Shown here piece after piece: positions 16,938 to 27,049 of a DNA stretch of 64,000 nt (the stretch's first letter is position 1; each line of letters begins with the position of its first letter). Made by a program: the position numbers and the translations under genes. The stretch is from Streptomyces regalis (GTDB lineage: Bacteria; Actinomycetota; Actinomycetes; Streptomycetales; Streptomycetaceae), in assembly GCF_001509475.1 (NCBI RefSeq), contig NZ_LLZG01000058.1, forward strand, positions 1-64,000. Direction: 5' to 3'. The notes beneath the pieces are model-generated. The model did no database searches, was not told the DNA's origin, and was given only the letters and a program-made list of their open reading frames with translations.

Positions 16938-17888
16938 ATGAGCACTGTGAACACGATGCGAGCCATCAGCCAGGACGTTCTCGGCAGTCCCGAGGTCCTC
17001 AAGGAAGTGGAACTGCAGCGCCCGACGCCGCGCACGAACGAGGTGCTGGTGCGCGTCCGCGCCGCCGGCGTCAACCCGACCGATTGGAAGCACCGCGCGA
17101 CAGGCGGTTTCCTGGGCGAGCCGCCCTTCGTCCTGGGCTGGGACGTCTCCGGCGTGGTCGAGGCCGTCGGGATCGGCGTCGCCCGGTTCAAGCCCGGCGA
17201 CGAGGTCTTCGGGATGCTGTCGTACCCGTTCGGCCACGGCTCGCACGCCGAGTACGTCACCGCGCCGGCGCGCACCTTCGTGCACAAGCCGGCCTCGATC
17301 GACCACATTCAGGCGGGCGCGCTGCCGCTGGTCTCCCTCACCGCGTGGCAGGCCCTGGTCGAGTACGCCGACCTCCGGCCCGGGCAGCGGGTGCTGATCC
17401 ACGCCGCCGCCGGCGGGGTCGGGCACGTGGCCGTGCAGATCGCGAAGGCACGGGGCGCGTATGTGATCGGCACGGCGAGCGCGAGCAAGCACGAGTTCCT
17501 GCGCGGAATCGGCGTGGACGAGGCGATCGACTACCGGGAGACCGACTTCACCGAGGCCGTCAAGGACATCGACGTCGTCCTGGACACGATCGGCGGCGAC
17601 TACTCGACGCGCTCCCTGCGTGTGCTGCGACCGGGCGGACTCGTCGTATCGATCCTGCCGGTCGGTTCGGACGACTTCTACGAGGAGGCCGAGCGGCTCG
17701 GTGTCCGGGCGCTGCGGATGCTCGTCGACGCGTCACACAGCGGCATGACGGCGATCGCGGAGCTGGTCCAGGCGGGCGGGCTGCGCGCCGAGATCGCCGG
17801 TACCTTCCCGCTGGCCGATGCCGCCGAGGCACACGCGCTGGGCGACACCGGCCGGACGACGGGGAAGCTCGTCCTCGTGATGGACTGA
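16938..17888 (+). CDS. NADPH-dependent quinone-oxidoreductase-like enzyme (zinc-free MDR)
   Basis: The 316-residue protein is a medium-chain dehydrogenase/reductase of the zeta-crystallin/quinone-oxidoreductase branch. VNPTDWKHRATGGF replaces the catalytic zinc ligands of alcohol dehydrogenases, and VLGWDVSGVVEAVG, ALPLVSLTAWQAL and LIHAAAGGVGHVAVQIAK (the AAxGGVG NADPH loop near 150) are all present. FKPGDEVFG is also typical. It would reduce quinones or alpha,beta-unsaturated carbonyls in the cytoplasm. It is divergent from the GlxA-like regulator and converges on the alcohol dehydrogenase 12 bp away. Confidence 0.9.
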   Translation: MSTVNTMRAISQDVLGSPEVLKEVELQRPTPRTNEVLVRVRAAGVNPTDWKHRATGGFLGEPPFVLGWDVSGVVEAVGIGVARFKPGDEVFGMLSYPFGHGSHAEYVTAPARTFVHKPASIDHIQAGALPLVSLTAWQALVEYADLRPGQRVLIHAAAGGVGHVAVQIAKARGAYVIGTASASKHEFLRGIGVDEAIDYRETDFTEAVKDIDVVLDTIGGDYSTRSLRVLRPGGLVVSILPVGSDDFYEEAERLGVRALRMLVDASHSGMTAIAELVQAGGLRAEIAGTFPLADAAEAHALGDTGRTTGKLVLVMD

Positions 17889-17900
17889 TCCCGACCGGGG

Positions 17901-19007
17901 TCAGAACGTCAGCACGGGCTTGATCGCCTTGCCCGCACCCATGTCCCGTACCGCCTGGTCGATGTCCGCGAACGGATAGGTGCTGATCAGGCGGTGCAGC
18001 GGGAGCCGCCCCTCCTTCACCAGGCGGACCAGCGCCGGGATGAAGTTCTGCGTCTCGGCGTCGCCCAGGGTGAGACCGACGACCTGCTTGCCTCCGAGCA
18101 ACCCGTTGACGTCCAGGGCGACTTCGGTGCCGAACGGCGGGGCGCCGACGACGACCAGGGTGCCGCGGGCGGCGAGCGCGTCGACGCCCTGGCGCAGGAC
18201 GCCGACGTTGCCCGTGGTCTCCACGACGCCGTCGGCGCCCTGGCCGCCGGTGATCCCGGCGAGCGCCTCGGCGAGGTCGGTCTCGGCAGCGTTGACGGTG
18301 TGGGTGGCGCCCAACTCCTTGGCCAGGGACAGGCGTTCGCCGACCCGGTCGACGGCGACGATGTTGGTGGCGGGGGTGAGGGCGGCGGCCATGACCGCGG
18401 ACAGGCCGACGGCTCCGGCGCCGAGGACGACGACCGTGCTGCCGGTGACCGGCTTCAGGACGTTCCAGACGGCGCCGACTCCGGTCTGCACGCCGCAGCC
18501 CAGCGGGGCGATCGACTCCAGCGGCACGTCGGGGTCGACCTTCACGAGGCTGCGCTCGTCCACCAGCGCCCGCTCGGCGAAGGAGGACTGCCCGAAGAAG
18601 TGACCGCCGAGCTCCTCGCCGCCCCGGCTGATCGTGCTGCTGCCGTCGGCCCGGCGGCCGCCGATGAGGTTCAGCGGCAGCCAGGTCGCGCAGTACGCCG
18701 GGTGTCCGCCCCGGCAGTTGCGGCAGTCGCCGCAGGAGGTGAAGGACAGTACGACGTGGTCGCCCGGCGCGACGCCGGTGACGGACGGGCCGACGGCCTC
18801 GACTACGCCCGCACCCTCGTGGCCGAGGACGCCGGGGAGGGGGAAGGGCAGTCCGCCGCTCGCCACGCCGAGGTCCGTGTGGCACAGGCCGGCCGCCACC
18901 ATGCGGACGACGGCCTCGTGCGGGCCGGGCTCGTCGAGCTCGATGTCGGAGAGGGTGAAGGGTGCTCCGCCGGACTCGACGACGGCGGCACGGGTGGGGA
19001 TGGACAT
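17901..19007 (-). CDS. Zinc-dependent NAD(P) alcohol dehydrogenase
   Basis: The 368-residue protein is a zinc alcohol dehydrogenase of the aryl/benzyl-alcohol type. Catalytic zinc ligands are in GLCHTDLGVA and GHEGAGVV. Structural zinc is bound by the four Cys of CGDCRNCRGGHPAYC. GCGVQTGVGAVWN precedes the Rossmann motif GAGAVGLSAV. It should oxidise primary or aryl alcohols to aldehydes, or run in reverse. It lies 25 bp downstream of the aldehyde dehydrogenase gene, so the two form an alcohol-to-acid pathway, probably under the divergent MarR regulator. Confidence 0.92.
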   Translation of the reverse strand: MSIPTRAAVVESGGAPFTLSDIELDEPGPHEAVVRMVAAGLCHTDLGVASGGLPFPLPGVLGHEGAGVVEAVGPSVTGVAPGDHVVLSFTSCGDCRNCRGGHPAYCATWLPLNLIGGRRADGSSTISRGGEELGGHFFGQSSFAERALVDERSLVKVDPDVPLESIAPLGCGVQTGVGAVWNVLKPVTGSTVVVLGAGAVGLSAVMAAALTPATNIVAVDRVGERLSLAKELGATHTVNAAETDLAEALAGITGGQGADGVVETTGNVGVLRQGVDALAARGTLVVVGAPPFGTEVALDVNGLLGGKQVVGLTLGDAETQNFIPALVRLVKEGRLPLHRLISTYPFADIDQAVRDMGAGKAIKPVLTF

Positions 19008-19032
19008 CTGGCGAATCTCCTTGGCAGTGCGC

Positions 19033-20490
19033 TCAGTCGAGCGAGACGACGACGGACTTGGTCGTGGAGTAGGCGTCCAGCGCCTCGGGCCCGTACTCGC
19101 GGCCGAAGCCGGAGTCCTTGACGCCGCCGAAGGGGACCGCGGGGTCGAGCATCGCCCAGTCGTTGACCCAGACGATGCCGGCCTGGAGCCGGTCGGCGAC
19201 GCGGTGGGCGCGGGCCAGGTTGCCGGTCTGGACGCCGGAGGCCAGACCGTACGGCGTGGAGTTGGCGAGCTCGACGGCCTCGTCCTCGGAGTCGAAGGGC
19301 TGGACGGTGAGGACCGGGCCGAAGATCTCCTCCTGGATCACCCGGGAGTCGTTCGGCAGGTCGGCGATCACGGTGGGCTTGTAGTAGTAGCCGCCGTCGA
19401 GGTCGAGCCGCTCACCGCCGCAGACGATGCGGCCGCCCTCCTTGCGGGCCAGGTCGACGTACTCCTCGACCTTGCGCAGGTGCCGCTCCCCCGCCATCGG
19501 GCCGACGACGGTCTCGGGCCCCCGCGGGTCGCCGACCGGAACGCCGGGCACGGCGTCGGCGAGGATGCCGAGCAGTGTGCTGTAGACCGGGCGCGCCACC
19601 AGCAGCCGCGGCCCGCCCATGCAGAACTGCCCGGTGTTGAAGACGAACCCCTTGATGACCGCGCCGACGGCCTTCTCCAGGTCGGCGTCCTCGAAGACGA
19701 GGTGGGCCGCGTTACCGCCGAGCTCCATGGTCACGGGCTTGAGCGCCTCACCGGCGATGCCCGCCACCTTCCGGCCGACCGAGGTCGACCCGGTGAAGGC
19801 GACCTTGTCCACACCGGAGTGCCGCAGCAGTGCCTCGCCGGCCGCGGGGCCGCCGGTGACGACGTTGACCACGCCGTCGGGGACACCGGCCCGCTTGACG
19901 AGCTCGGCCATGTACAGGGCGCTGAGCGGGGTCTCCTCGGCCGGCTTGTGCACCACCGTGTTGCCCGCCGCGAGCGCCGGGGCGATCTTCGAACCGGCCA
20001 GGATCAGCGGGAAGTTGTACGGCGTGATCGCCGCGACCACACCGATCGGCCGACGCCGGACATAGGCGAGGGCGTTCATGGGCGTGTCCCGGAGGGAGCC
20101 GTCCAGGGAGTGGGCGAGGGCGGCGAAGTGCTCGTAGTCGTTGGCCGCGTTGGTGACGTCGACGGCGTGGGCGAGCGTGATCGGCTTGCCGACGTCGCGG
20201 CTCTCCAGCTCGGCGATGGTGTCGGCGTTCTCCCGGATCAGCTCGGCGACCCGGTGCAACACCCTGCCCCGCTCACGGCCGCTCAGCCCGGACCAGGCGC
20301 CGTCGTCGAAGGCCTCCCGCGCGGCGCGCACGGCCGCGTCCACGTCGGCGGCACCGGCGTCCGCGACGGTCGTGACCACCGCGCCGCGGGACGGGTCGAC
20401 CACCTCGGTGCGCGCTCCGTCGGCGGCCTCACGCCACTGGCCCCCGATGAACAACCGACCGGGTTCGATCTCGAAGGTGGTCATCACCAC
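19033..20490 (-). CDS. NAD(P)-dependent aldehyde dehydrogenase
   Basis: The 485-residue protein carries the ALDH-superfamily signatures. ITPYNFPLILAGSKIAPALAAGN is the coenzyme region, AFTGSTSVGRKVA the nucleotide loop, VTMELGGN holds the general-base Glu (about 255), NTGQFCMGGPR the catalytic Cys (about 289), and EEIFGPVLTVQPFDSEDEA follows. It oxidises aldehydes to acids in the cytoplasm. FCMGG and ELGGNAA differ from the commonest sequences, but the catalytic residues are intact. It heads the two-gene unit with the alcohol dehydrogenase. Its start lies 97 bp from the divergent MarR gene. Confidence 0.92.
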   Translation of the reverse strand: MVMTTFEIEPGRLFIGGQWREAADGARTEVVDPSRGAVVTTVADAGAADVDAAVRAAREAFDDGAWSGLSGRERGRVLHRVAELIRENADTIAELESRDVGKPITLAHAVDVTNAANDYEHFAALAHSLDGSLRDTPMNALAYVRRRPIGVVAAITPYNFPLILAGSKIAPALAAGNTVVHKPAEETPLSALYMAELVKRAGVPDGVVNVVTGGPAAGEALLRHSGVDKVAFTGSTSVGRKVAGIAGEALKPVTMELGGNAAHLVFEDADLEKAVGAVIKGFVFNTGQFCMGGPRLLVARPVYSTLLGILADAVPGVPVGDPRGPETVVGPMAGERHLRKVEEYVDLARKEGGRIVCGGERLDLDGGYYYKPTVIADLPNDSRVIQEEIFGPVLTVQPFDSEDEAVELANSTPYGLASGVQTGNLARAHRVADRLQAGIVWVNDWAMLDPAVPFGGVKDSGFGREYGPEALDAYSTTKSVVVSLD

Positions 20491-20521
20491 TCCTCAGCCT
20501 CATCGCCAAGATTTCAACTAA

Positions 20522-20568
20522 CAGGATTCCTGCGTGTTCGCAGTCTCATTACAGACAGGTTTCCTGTC
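20522..20568. promoter_or_regulatory. Paired palindromic operators for the MarR regulator
   Basis: GACAGGtttCCTGTC (20554-20568) is a perfect 6-bp-arm palindrome. CAGGattCCTG (20522-20532) is a second, shorter copy of the same ACAGG-N3-CCTG pattern, with centres 34 bp apart. They lie between the divergent aldehyde dehydrogenase and MarR genes. The larger copy is 20 bp before the MarR start, ideal for autorepression. Confidence 0.75.
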
Positions 20569-20587
20569 AATGCTCTAGGGTGAACTC

Positions 20588-21025
20588 ATGCTCGACACCC
20601 AGGCAGCCAAGGCACCTCCGTCGCTTCTCTACATGGTGAAGCAGGTGGAGCTCGTCGTGCGCTCCCACCTCGACGAGCTGGTCAAGCCGTCCGGGATCAC
20701 GGCACTGCAGTACACCGCGCTCACCGTGCTCCAGCGACACGACGGACTGTCGGCCGCGCAGCTGGCCCGCGACTCGTTCGTCACGGCGCAGTCGATCGCC
20801 GATCTGGTGCGCAGCCTGGAGAGCCGCGGGCTCATCCGCCGGGAGCGCAACCCGCGCAATCGCCGGGAGCTGCTGATCCTGCTGACCGACGCGGGGCGCG
20901 AGCTGCTCGCAGGGCACGAGGAGTCCGTGCGGGAGCTGGAGGAGCGGATGGTGCGGGACCTCACGGCCCATCAGGCCGAGCAGTTCCGCCAGGCACTCAC
21001 GAAGGCCTGGCACGCGCTGTCGTAG
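20588..21025 (+). CDS. MarR-family transcriptional regulator
   Basis: The 145-residue protein is a winged-helix MarR repressor: SLLYMVKQVELVVRSHLDEL forms the dimer helix, LSAAQLARDSFVTAQSIADLVRSLESRGLIRRERNPRNRRELLILLTDAG is the helix-turn-helix and wing, and the C-terminal helix closes the dimer. It is divergent from the dehydrogenase pair, with two matching palindromes between them. The ligand is likely an aldehyde, phenolic or aromatic compound, by analogy with the family and its targets. Confidence 0.9.
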   Translation: MLDTQAAKAPPSLLYMVKQVELVVRSHLDELVKPSGITALQYTALTVLQRHDGLSAAQLARDSFVTAQSIADLVRSLESRGLIRRERNPRNRRELLILLTDAGRELLAGHEESVRELEERMVRDLTAHQAEQFRQALTKAWHALS

Positions 21026-21177
21026 CCACGCCCCGTTCATCTCGCGACGCCTCTGTCGCAATTCAAAGACATATGTCAATCGAACATGCTCAAATTCGCT
21101 CGATCGAGGGTAACTTGCAGTGCGGGTACTGGATTTGAGCACCCGTCGCTAGTGAGCAGGTCGGAGGCGATGTCGTC

Positions 21178-21558
21178 GTGCAGCAGGATCCTGCGCCGTT
21201 CAGTCGGCATCTGCGCGTCCACCGGCACCGGGGCCACACGGTGCTGGAGTTCCGCGGCGAGATCGACATCGCCGCCGCGGTGGAGATAGCGCCGTACCTG
21301 GACCGGGTGACGACCCACCCCGGCGCCCGGATCGTGATCGACCTCAGGAGGGTCGAGTTCTTCGACTGCTCCGGACTGCGCCTGCTGTACCGGGCCCGCG
21401 CCCGGACACTCGACCACGGCGGACAGCTGCACCTCGTCTGCACCCACCCGCTCACCCTGCGGGTCCTGCGGATCACCGGGCTGTCCCGGCTGCTGCCCCC
21501 GCATCCGACGCCGGACGCGGCCCTGGGCCGGCCCGAGGCCACGTCCGGCACGTTATGA
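21178..21558 (+). CDS. STAS-domain anti-sigma factor antagonist
   Basis: The 126-residue product is a single STAS domain of the SpoIIAA/BldG type. HTVLEFRGEIDIAAAVEIAPYLDRV forms the first strands, and IDLRRVEFFDCSGLRLLYRA contains the conserved DxSG segment, whose Ser is the site a cognate kinase phosphorylates. Such proteins release sigma factors by binding anti-sigma kinases. GTG 21178 has CGGAGG upstream. No partner kinase or sigma factor is adjacent, so its partner must lie elsewhere. Confidence 0.85.
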   Translation: MQQDPAPFSRHLRVHRHRGHTVLEFRGEIDIAAAVEIAPYLDRVTTHPGARIVIDLRRVEFFDCSGLRLLYRARARTLDHGGQLHLVCTHPLTLRVLRITGLSRLLPPHPTPDAALGRPEATSGTL

Positions 21559-21586
21559 GGCTCCTGTCGAGCCCTCCTGCTGCCCC

Positions 21587-22780
<1,194 letters not shown>

Positions 22781-22857
22781 GGCGAGCCCTCCTGAGCAAC
22801 CGATGATGCCGAGCCGAGCATCCGGGTGATGCCGAGCCTTGCTCCGCTCCTTCCTGT

Positions 22858-23811
22858 CTATTCGGTTCCCGGCGCGTCGAACAGGGCGCTGACGGACTCC
22901 CCGTTGTGAATGCGGCGCACGGCCTCGGCGAGCGCGGGGGCGATGGACAGGATCCGCAGCTTCTCGGTGCGCTCCTCCTGTGCGACCGGCACCGTGTTGG
23001 TGCACACGATCTCCAGTACGTCGGGCTGCTCGCCGATCCGCTTCAGCGCGCCGGACGCGAACAGGCCGTGCGTACAGGCGACGCGGATCGACCGCGGACC
23101 CAACTCACGTAGCCGGTCGAGGAGTTCGAGGACGGTACTGCCCTTGGCGATCTCGTCGTCCAGGACGATGACGTCCCGCCCGGCGACGTCACCGATCACC
23201 GAGCTGATGCTGACCCGGTCGTCCGCGAACCGCTGCTTGGCGCCCGCGGCGACCTTGGCGCCGATCAGCCGCGCGAACGCGGCCGCCTCCTTGGCGTTGC
23301 CCAGGTCGGGCGAGACGACGGTCGTACGGGAGAGGTCGTACTGCCGGAAGTGCGCGGCGAGTTCGCGCAGCGCGTGCAGGTGGTCGACCGGCACCGTGAA
23401 GAAGCCGTGCACCTGGGGCGAGTGCAGCGTCATGGCGAGGACGCGGCTCGCGCCGGCCGCCACCATCAGGTCGGCGACGAGCCGGCCGCCGAGGGAGATG
23501 CGGGGCGCGTCCTTCTTGTCGGAGCGGGCGTAGGAGTAGTGCGGCATGACGACGGTGATCCGACTCGCGGACGCCCCGCGTGCGGCGTCGCACATGAGCA
23601 GCAGCTCGACCAGGTGCTCCTGGACCGGCCGGACCAGCGGCTGGATCAGGAAGACGTCCCGTTCCCGGCAGTTGGCCTGCAGCTGCACCTCCAGGCAGTC
23701 GTTGGCGAACCGGCTGACCCGGGTGGGGCTGAGCGGCACCCCCAGGTGAGCGCAGACCTCCGCCGCCAGTTCGGGGTGGGCACTACCGCTGAACACGGCG
23801 ATCTCTCGCAC
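22858..23811 (-). CDS. prs: Ribose-phosphate pyrophosphokinase (PRPP synthetase), probable second copy
   Basis: The 317-residue enzyme makes PRPP from ribose 5-phosphate and ATP for nucleotide, His and Trp synthesis. [21 protein letters not shown] is the N-terminal ATP region. The flexible loop is [25 protein letters not shown]. The metal/PRPP motif appears as [14 protein letters not shown] (near 215), close to the usual DDxxxTGGT but with [18 protein letters not shown] follows. Core residues are intact. The altered loops and pairing with the isolated tuf suggest a secondary, stress-related copy. Start ATG 23811. Confidence 0.88.
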   Translation of the reverse strand: MREIAVFSGSAHPELAAEVCAHLGVPLSPTRVSRFANDCLEVQLQANCRERDVFLIQPLVRPVQEHLVELLLMCDAARGASASRITVVMPHYSYARSDKKDAPRISLGGRLVADLMVAAGASRVLAMTLHSPQVHGFFTVPVDHLHALRELAAHFRQYDLSRTTVVSPDLGNAKEAAAFARLIGAKVAAGAKQRFADDRVSISSVIGDVAGRDVIVLDDEIAKGSTVLELLDRLRELGPRSIRVACTHGLFASGALKRIGEQPDVLEIVCTNTVPVAQEERTEKLRILSIAPALAEAVRRIHNGESVSALFDAPGTE

Positions 23812-23912
23812 GAACCGCTCCTCGCATGATCATTACGGGTGGCGGAATCATGCTACTGACCTCGGCAGAAACGTTGCGGCTCACGCCAAGGCGTGGACGT
23901 GCGGTGATGGCC

Positions 23913-24912
23913 TCACCAGGACACGGGCAACCGGAGGGGGCTCCGCGTCATCTGCCCCTCCCGCCACTCGATGGTCTCGGGTGTGAACTCGGCGCGCAGG
24001 CGTGGGAAGCGGGCGGCGAGGCGGTGCAGGGCGGGTTCGAGTTCCAGGCGGGCGAGCCAGGCGCCCAGGCAGTGGTGGGGTCCGGCGCCGAAGGCGATGC
24101 TGGGCGAGGCCAGGGGTGCGAAGAGGTCGGGATCGCCGGGCGGGAAGACCTCGGGGTCGCGGCCGGCCGAGTTGGTCCGGACGGCGACCACGCTGCCCGC
24201 CGGGATCAGCACGCCTCCCACCTCGGTGTCCTCGACGGCGCGGCGGATCAGGCCGGGCAGGACACGGCCCTCGCTGAGCGGGATGGTGCGCAGCAGCTGT
24301 TCGGCCGCGGTGGCCGCCGCCTCCGCGTCCTTGGCGAGCCCCGGCCAGGCGGCCTGTCCGTCGGTGAGGAGGTGGACGACGGCGTTGCCGAGGGCCGTCA
24401 TGGTGGTCTCGTGTCCGGCGACGACCAGTCCGCAGACCAGGGTGACCAGGCGGCGCTCGTCGATGCCGAGCTCGTCGCCCGCCGCGACCAGCCCGCTCAC
24501 CAGGTCGTCGCCGGGTGCCGTCCGCCGCTCGGCCACCAGCTGACCGGCGAACTCACCGAACTCCCGCATGGCCAGGCCGACTTCCTCGGCGCTGTGGGCG
24601 CCGCCGGACAGGGCGTGGTCGGCTCAGTGCCGGATGCGCTCCCGCCGACATCATCGAGGGGTTCACCCGGCCGCTGCCCGTCTCGGTGATCTGCCGCCTG
24701 ATGGGGCTGGAGCACGTGGACCGCGCAGCAGCTGGTGGGCGGTGCCGTCCTGGTTGAGGAGCCCGTCGGGTGAGTCGAGCAGGTTCGGTACGACGAGCAG
24801 GGGCGGGGCGTCCGCCGCGTGCAGCGAACTCCTGTTGAACCGGGGGTCCATGAGCACCTGCCGCACCTCGGCGTACCGGGTCACGAGGCCGGGGCGTGTT
24901 GTCTGCGCTCAT
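23913..24912 (-). pseudogene. Cytochrome P450, broken by deletions and an internal inversion
   Basis: The N-terminal nine residues (MSADNTPRP from 24912) are followed, in another frame, by LVTRYAEVRQVLMDPRFN and DGTAHQLL, so about 40 residues are missing. The next P450 block, ADIIEGFTRPLPVSVICRLM, is on the opposite (+) strand at about 24640-24722, meaning the segment has been flipped. The minus strand resumes with a TGA where HW-ADHALSGGAHSAEE would be expected. It then runs on intact through AGHETT, FGAGPHHCLG and a normal C-terminus to 23913. At the K helix the sequence is AAEQLLR. The gene cannot be functional. Confidence 0.85.
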
Positions 24913-25056
24913 CCGGGTCTCCAGACGCGCCGGTACGGGCGGTTTCCCACGCTAATGCGCCGTCCCTGCCCCAGTCAGGGGCAGCAATCGGCCAACAGAC
25001 AGGTCCGGCAAGGGATTTGGGGGTACTTGGTTGAACAGGGAAGGAGGGCCGTCGCC

Positions 25057-25719
25057 ATGACGACTCCCATCAAGCGCATCAACAAGCGCATGCCCGGCTG
25101 GGCGAAGGTGGTCAGCGCCCTGATCCTGGTGCTCGTCGTCTTCTTCGCCGGGATCCGGCTGAGCGTGATCCCCGGCCTCAAGGACCTGTTCGGCACCGAG
25201 ACCAACGACCGTTCGGGTCCCGCACTGCTCCAGTCCATCCAGGACATGAGCCGCTACGACGCCGCCTCCGGCAATTTCCAGATCGTCGTGGATCTGGAGA
25301 AGGACGCCAAGTTCCTGCCCGACGCGATCCGCGGCACCCGCACGCTGTACGTCGGCGCGGGCACCGTGGACGCCTATGTCGACCTCGGAAAGGTCGGTGA
25401 GAACGACGTCACGGTCAACGACGACCGTACGTCCGCCACACTCCGTCTCCCGCACGCCGCCCTCGGCAAACCGTCCCTGGACCCCGACCGCTCCTACGCC
25501 GTGTCCAAGGAGCGCGGTCTCCTCGACCGCCTCGGCGATCTCTTCTCGGACAACCCCAACAGCGAACAGGCCGTCCAGAAACTGGCGGTGAAGCACATCG
25601 GCGACGCGGCCAAGGAGAGCAGGCTGACCGCGCGTGCCGAGACCAACACCACCGACATGCTCGAAGGGCTGCTCCACTCCCTCGGCTTCAAGGAGGTGAA
25701 GGTGACGTACGGGGCCTGA
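25057..25719 (+). CDS. DUF4230 membrane-anchored protein
   Basis: The 220-residue protein has one N-terminal membrane helix (VVSALILVLVVFFAGIRL, about 18-36) and a soluble DUF4230 domain: LLQSIQDMSRYDAASGNFQIVVDLEKDAKFLPDAIRGTRTLYVGAGTVDAYVDL. The domain faces outward if the basic N-terminus stays inside. AAGGAGGG lies six bases before ATG 25057. The role of the family is not established. It reads away from the P450 pseudogene and converges on the next small gene. Confidence 0.8.
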   Translation: MTTPIKRINKRMPGWAKVVSALILVLVVFFAGIRLSVIPGLKDLFGTETNDRSGPALLQSIQDMSRYDAASGNFQIVVDLEKDAKFLPDAIRGTRTLYVGAGTVDAYVDLGKVGENDVTVNDDRTSATLRLPHAALGKPSLDPDRSYAVSKERGLLDRLGDLFSDNPNSEQAVQKLAVKHIGDAAKESRLTARAETNTTDMLEGLLHSLGFKEVKVTYGA

Positions 25720-25734
25720 GCCCCTGCGACTCCC

Positions 25735-26058
25735 CTACGACAGCAGGCCCGGCAGGGCCGGCGCGCCGAGCACGGCGGCGCCCACCAGCACCCAGGCCAC
25801 GTAGTCCCCGACGTGCCCGGACTGCAGGCGCCGTAGCGGCCGTGCGCGGTCCGGGGCGGTGAGGAGACCCGGCCGGGTGACGGCCAGGGCCGCCAGGCCC
25901 AGGGCCAGCGCGGTCGAGGCGAGGTCCAGCAGCACACCGGCCGGGCTCCAGTGCGGCGCGGCCACCACGGCGCCGCCGGACCCGGCCTCGTTCACGGCGT
26001 GCGCGGCCCGCCAGGCCAGGAACTCGGCCGCGGCGGGAAGCGTCGTACGCCGGTCCAT
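25735..26058 (-). CDS. Small hypothetical membrane protein
   Basis: The 107-residue product has two hydrophobic stretches, AGVLLDLASTALALGLAALAV (about 40-60) and VAWVLVGAAVLGAPALPGLL at the C-terminus, separated by a basic loop. I recognise no family. It is convergent with the DUF4230 gene 15 bp away. GGAGGTGGC precedes ATG 26058. Confidence that it is a real gene comes from the ribosome site and codon bias. Confidence 0.55.
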   Translation of the reverse strand: MDRRTTLPAAAEFLAWRAAHAVNEAGSGGAVVAAPHWSPAGVLLDLASTALALGLAALAVTRPGLLTAPDRARPLRRLQSGHVGDYVAWVLVGAAVLGAPALPGLLS

Positions 26059-26290
26059 ACGCCACCTCCGCGGGCCAGAGTCCGTTATTTCCGTTACTTC
26101 GGTTCCGCGTCATCCAAACACCACCCCGGGTGACAGAGGCGGCGGCACGCGCGGGTCCTTGGCCGGAGTGCCCCGACAGCATGAAGGGAAACCATGGACG
26201 GCCGTGACCGGGAGCGGCGCAGGCGGCATTTCACCGGGTTGGCGGGGTAATCCCCTTACTACAAAGGGAAGTTGAAGACTGGAGGACCGC

Positions 26291-26929
26291 ATGGCCCGTG
26301 GAACCCCACGTTCGCGTGCCGCGATACGCCCCGGCACTTCCAAGACCCCAGGCGCCGCCAAGTCGGCGGGCGGCGCCAAATCGTCGCGCGGCACGAAGCC
26401 CACAGGCAGGGCCAAGTCCGAGCGCGCCGCCAAGTCCCGGCGCGCCCCGCGCCCCAAGCAGCACGCCCTGCGCTTCCTCGCCCGGCTCCTGGCGATGCTG
26501 TGCGCGTTCGCGTTCATGGTCGCCTTCGCCGTCGTCCTGGCGAAACTCACCCTGCAGCCCTCCCCCGCCTCGGAGGCCCTGACCCACACCAACCTCCACC
26601 CGGGCCGCTCCCTGCGGGCCTATCTGGACCAGCCCGAACTGCGCGACGCCGTCCGGCAGATCGGCGGGAATCTGCTGCTGGGCGTCCCGTTCGGCATCCT
26701 GGTCCCCGTCGTCGCACCACGGACGCGTGGCGTCCTGCGCGTTCTTCTGCTGACGGCGACCGTCATGCTTCTCGTCGAGTGCGCGCAGGGTGCGCTGGTG
26801 ACGGGGCGCGCCTTCGACATCGACGACGTCATCCTCAACACCACCGGGGCCCTGATCGGCTACCTCCTGCTGGGCCGGCGACTGAGCCGCGCGGTGCACG
26901 CCCGGGGGCCGCGCTCCGACAAGGCCTGA
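26291..26929 (+). CDS. VanZ-family membrane protein with basic low-complexity N-terminus
   Basis: The 212-residue protein has a C-terminal VanZ-like domain: NLHPGRSLRAYLDQPELRDAVRQIGGNLLLGVPFGILVP, VLLLTATVMLLVECAQG and AFDIDDVILNTTGALIGYLLLG, with about four membrane helices. VanZ proteins can confer low-level lipoglycopeptide tolerance in some bacteria; the housekeeping role is unknown. The first 60 residues are a Lys/Ala/Ser/Arg tail of repeated AKS-type units, resembling histone-like tails, and would lie in the cytoplasm. GGAGG precedes ATG 26291. Confidence 0.82.
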   Translation: MARGTPRSRAAIRPGTSKTPGAAKSAGGAKSSRGTKPTGRAKSERAAKSRRAPRPKQHALRFLARLLAMLCAFAFMVAFAVVLAKLTLQPSPASEALTHTNLHPGRSLRAYLDQPELRDAVRQIGGNLLLGVPFGILVPVVAPRTRGVLRVLLLTATVMLLVECAQGALVTGRAFDIDDVILNTTGALIGYLLLGRRLSRAVHARGPRSDKA

Positions 26930-26946
26930 CGCGGCACCAAGGCCTA

Positions 26947-27049
26947 GGGCCTGTCCGGCGGATCATGCCGGCGTCGCGGTGCCTGGCACCGCTCGGCTCG
27001 GCCGGTCTGCACTGTTTCTTGCAGCCGGCCTGATCCGCCGGACAGGCCC
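26947..27049. mobile_element. MITE-like element with 25-bp terminal inverted repeats
   Basis: A 103-bp element is bounded by GGGCCTGTCCGGCGGATCA... (26947-26971) and its inverted copy (27025-27049). The arms match at 24 of 25 positions. Each end abuts CTAG, so TA or CTAG may be the duplicated target. It carries no coding sequence. It lies between the 3' ends of the VanZ and TSUP genes, and its right edge provides the TAG stop of the latter. Similar short elements are widespread in Streptomyces. Confidence 0.8.
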
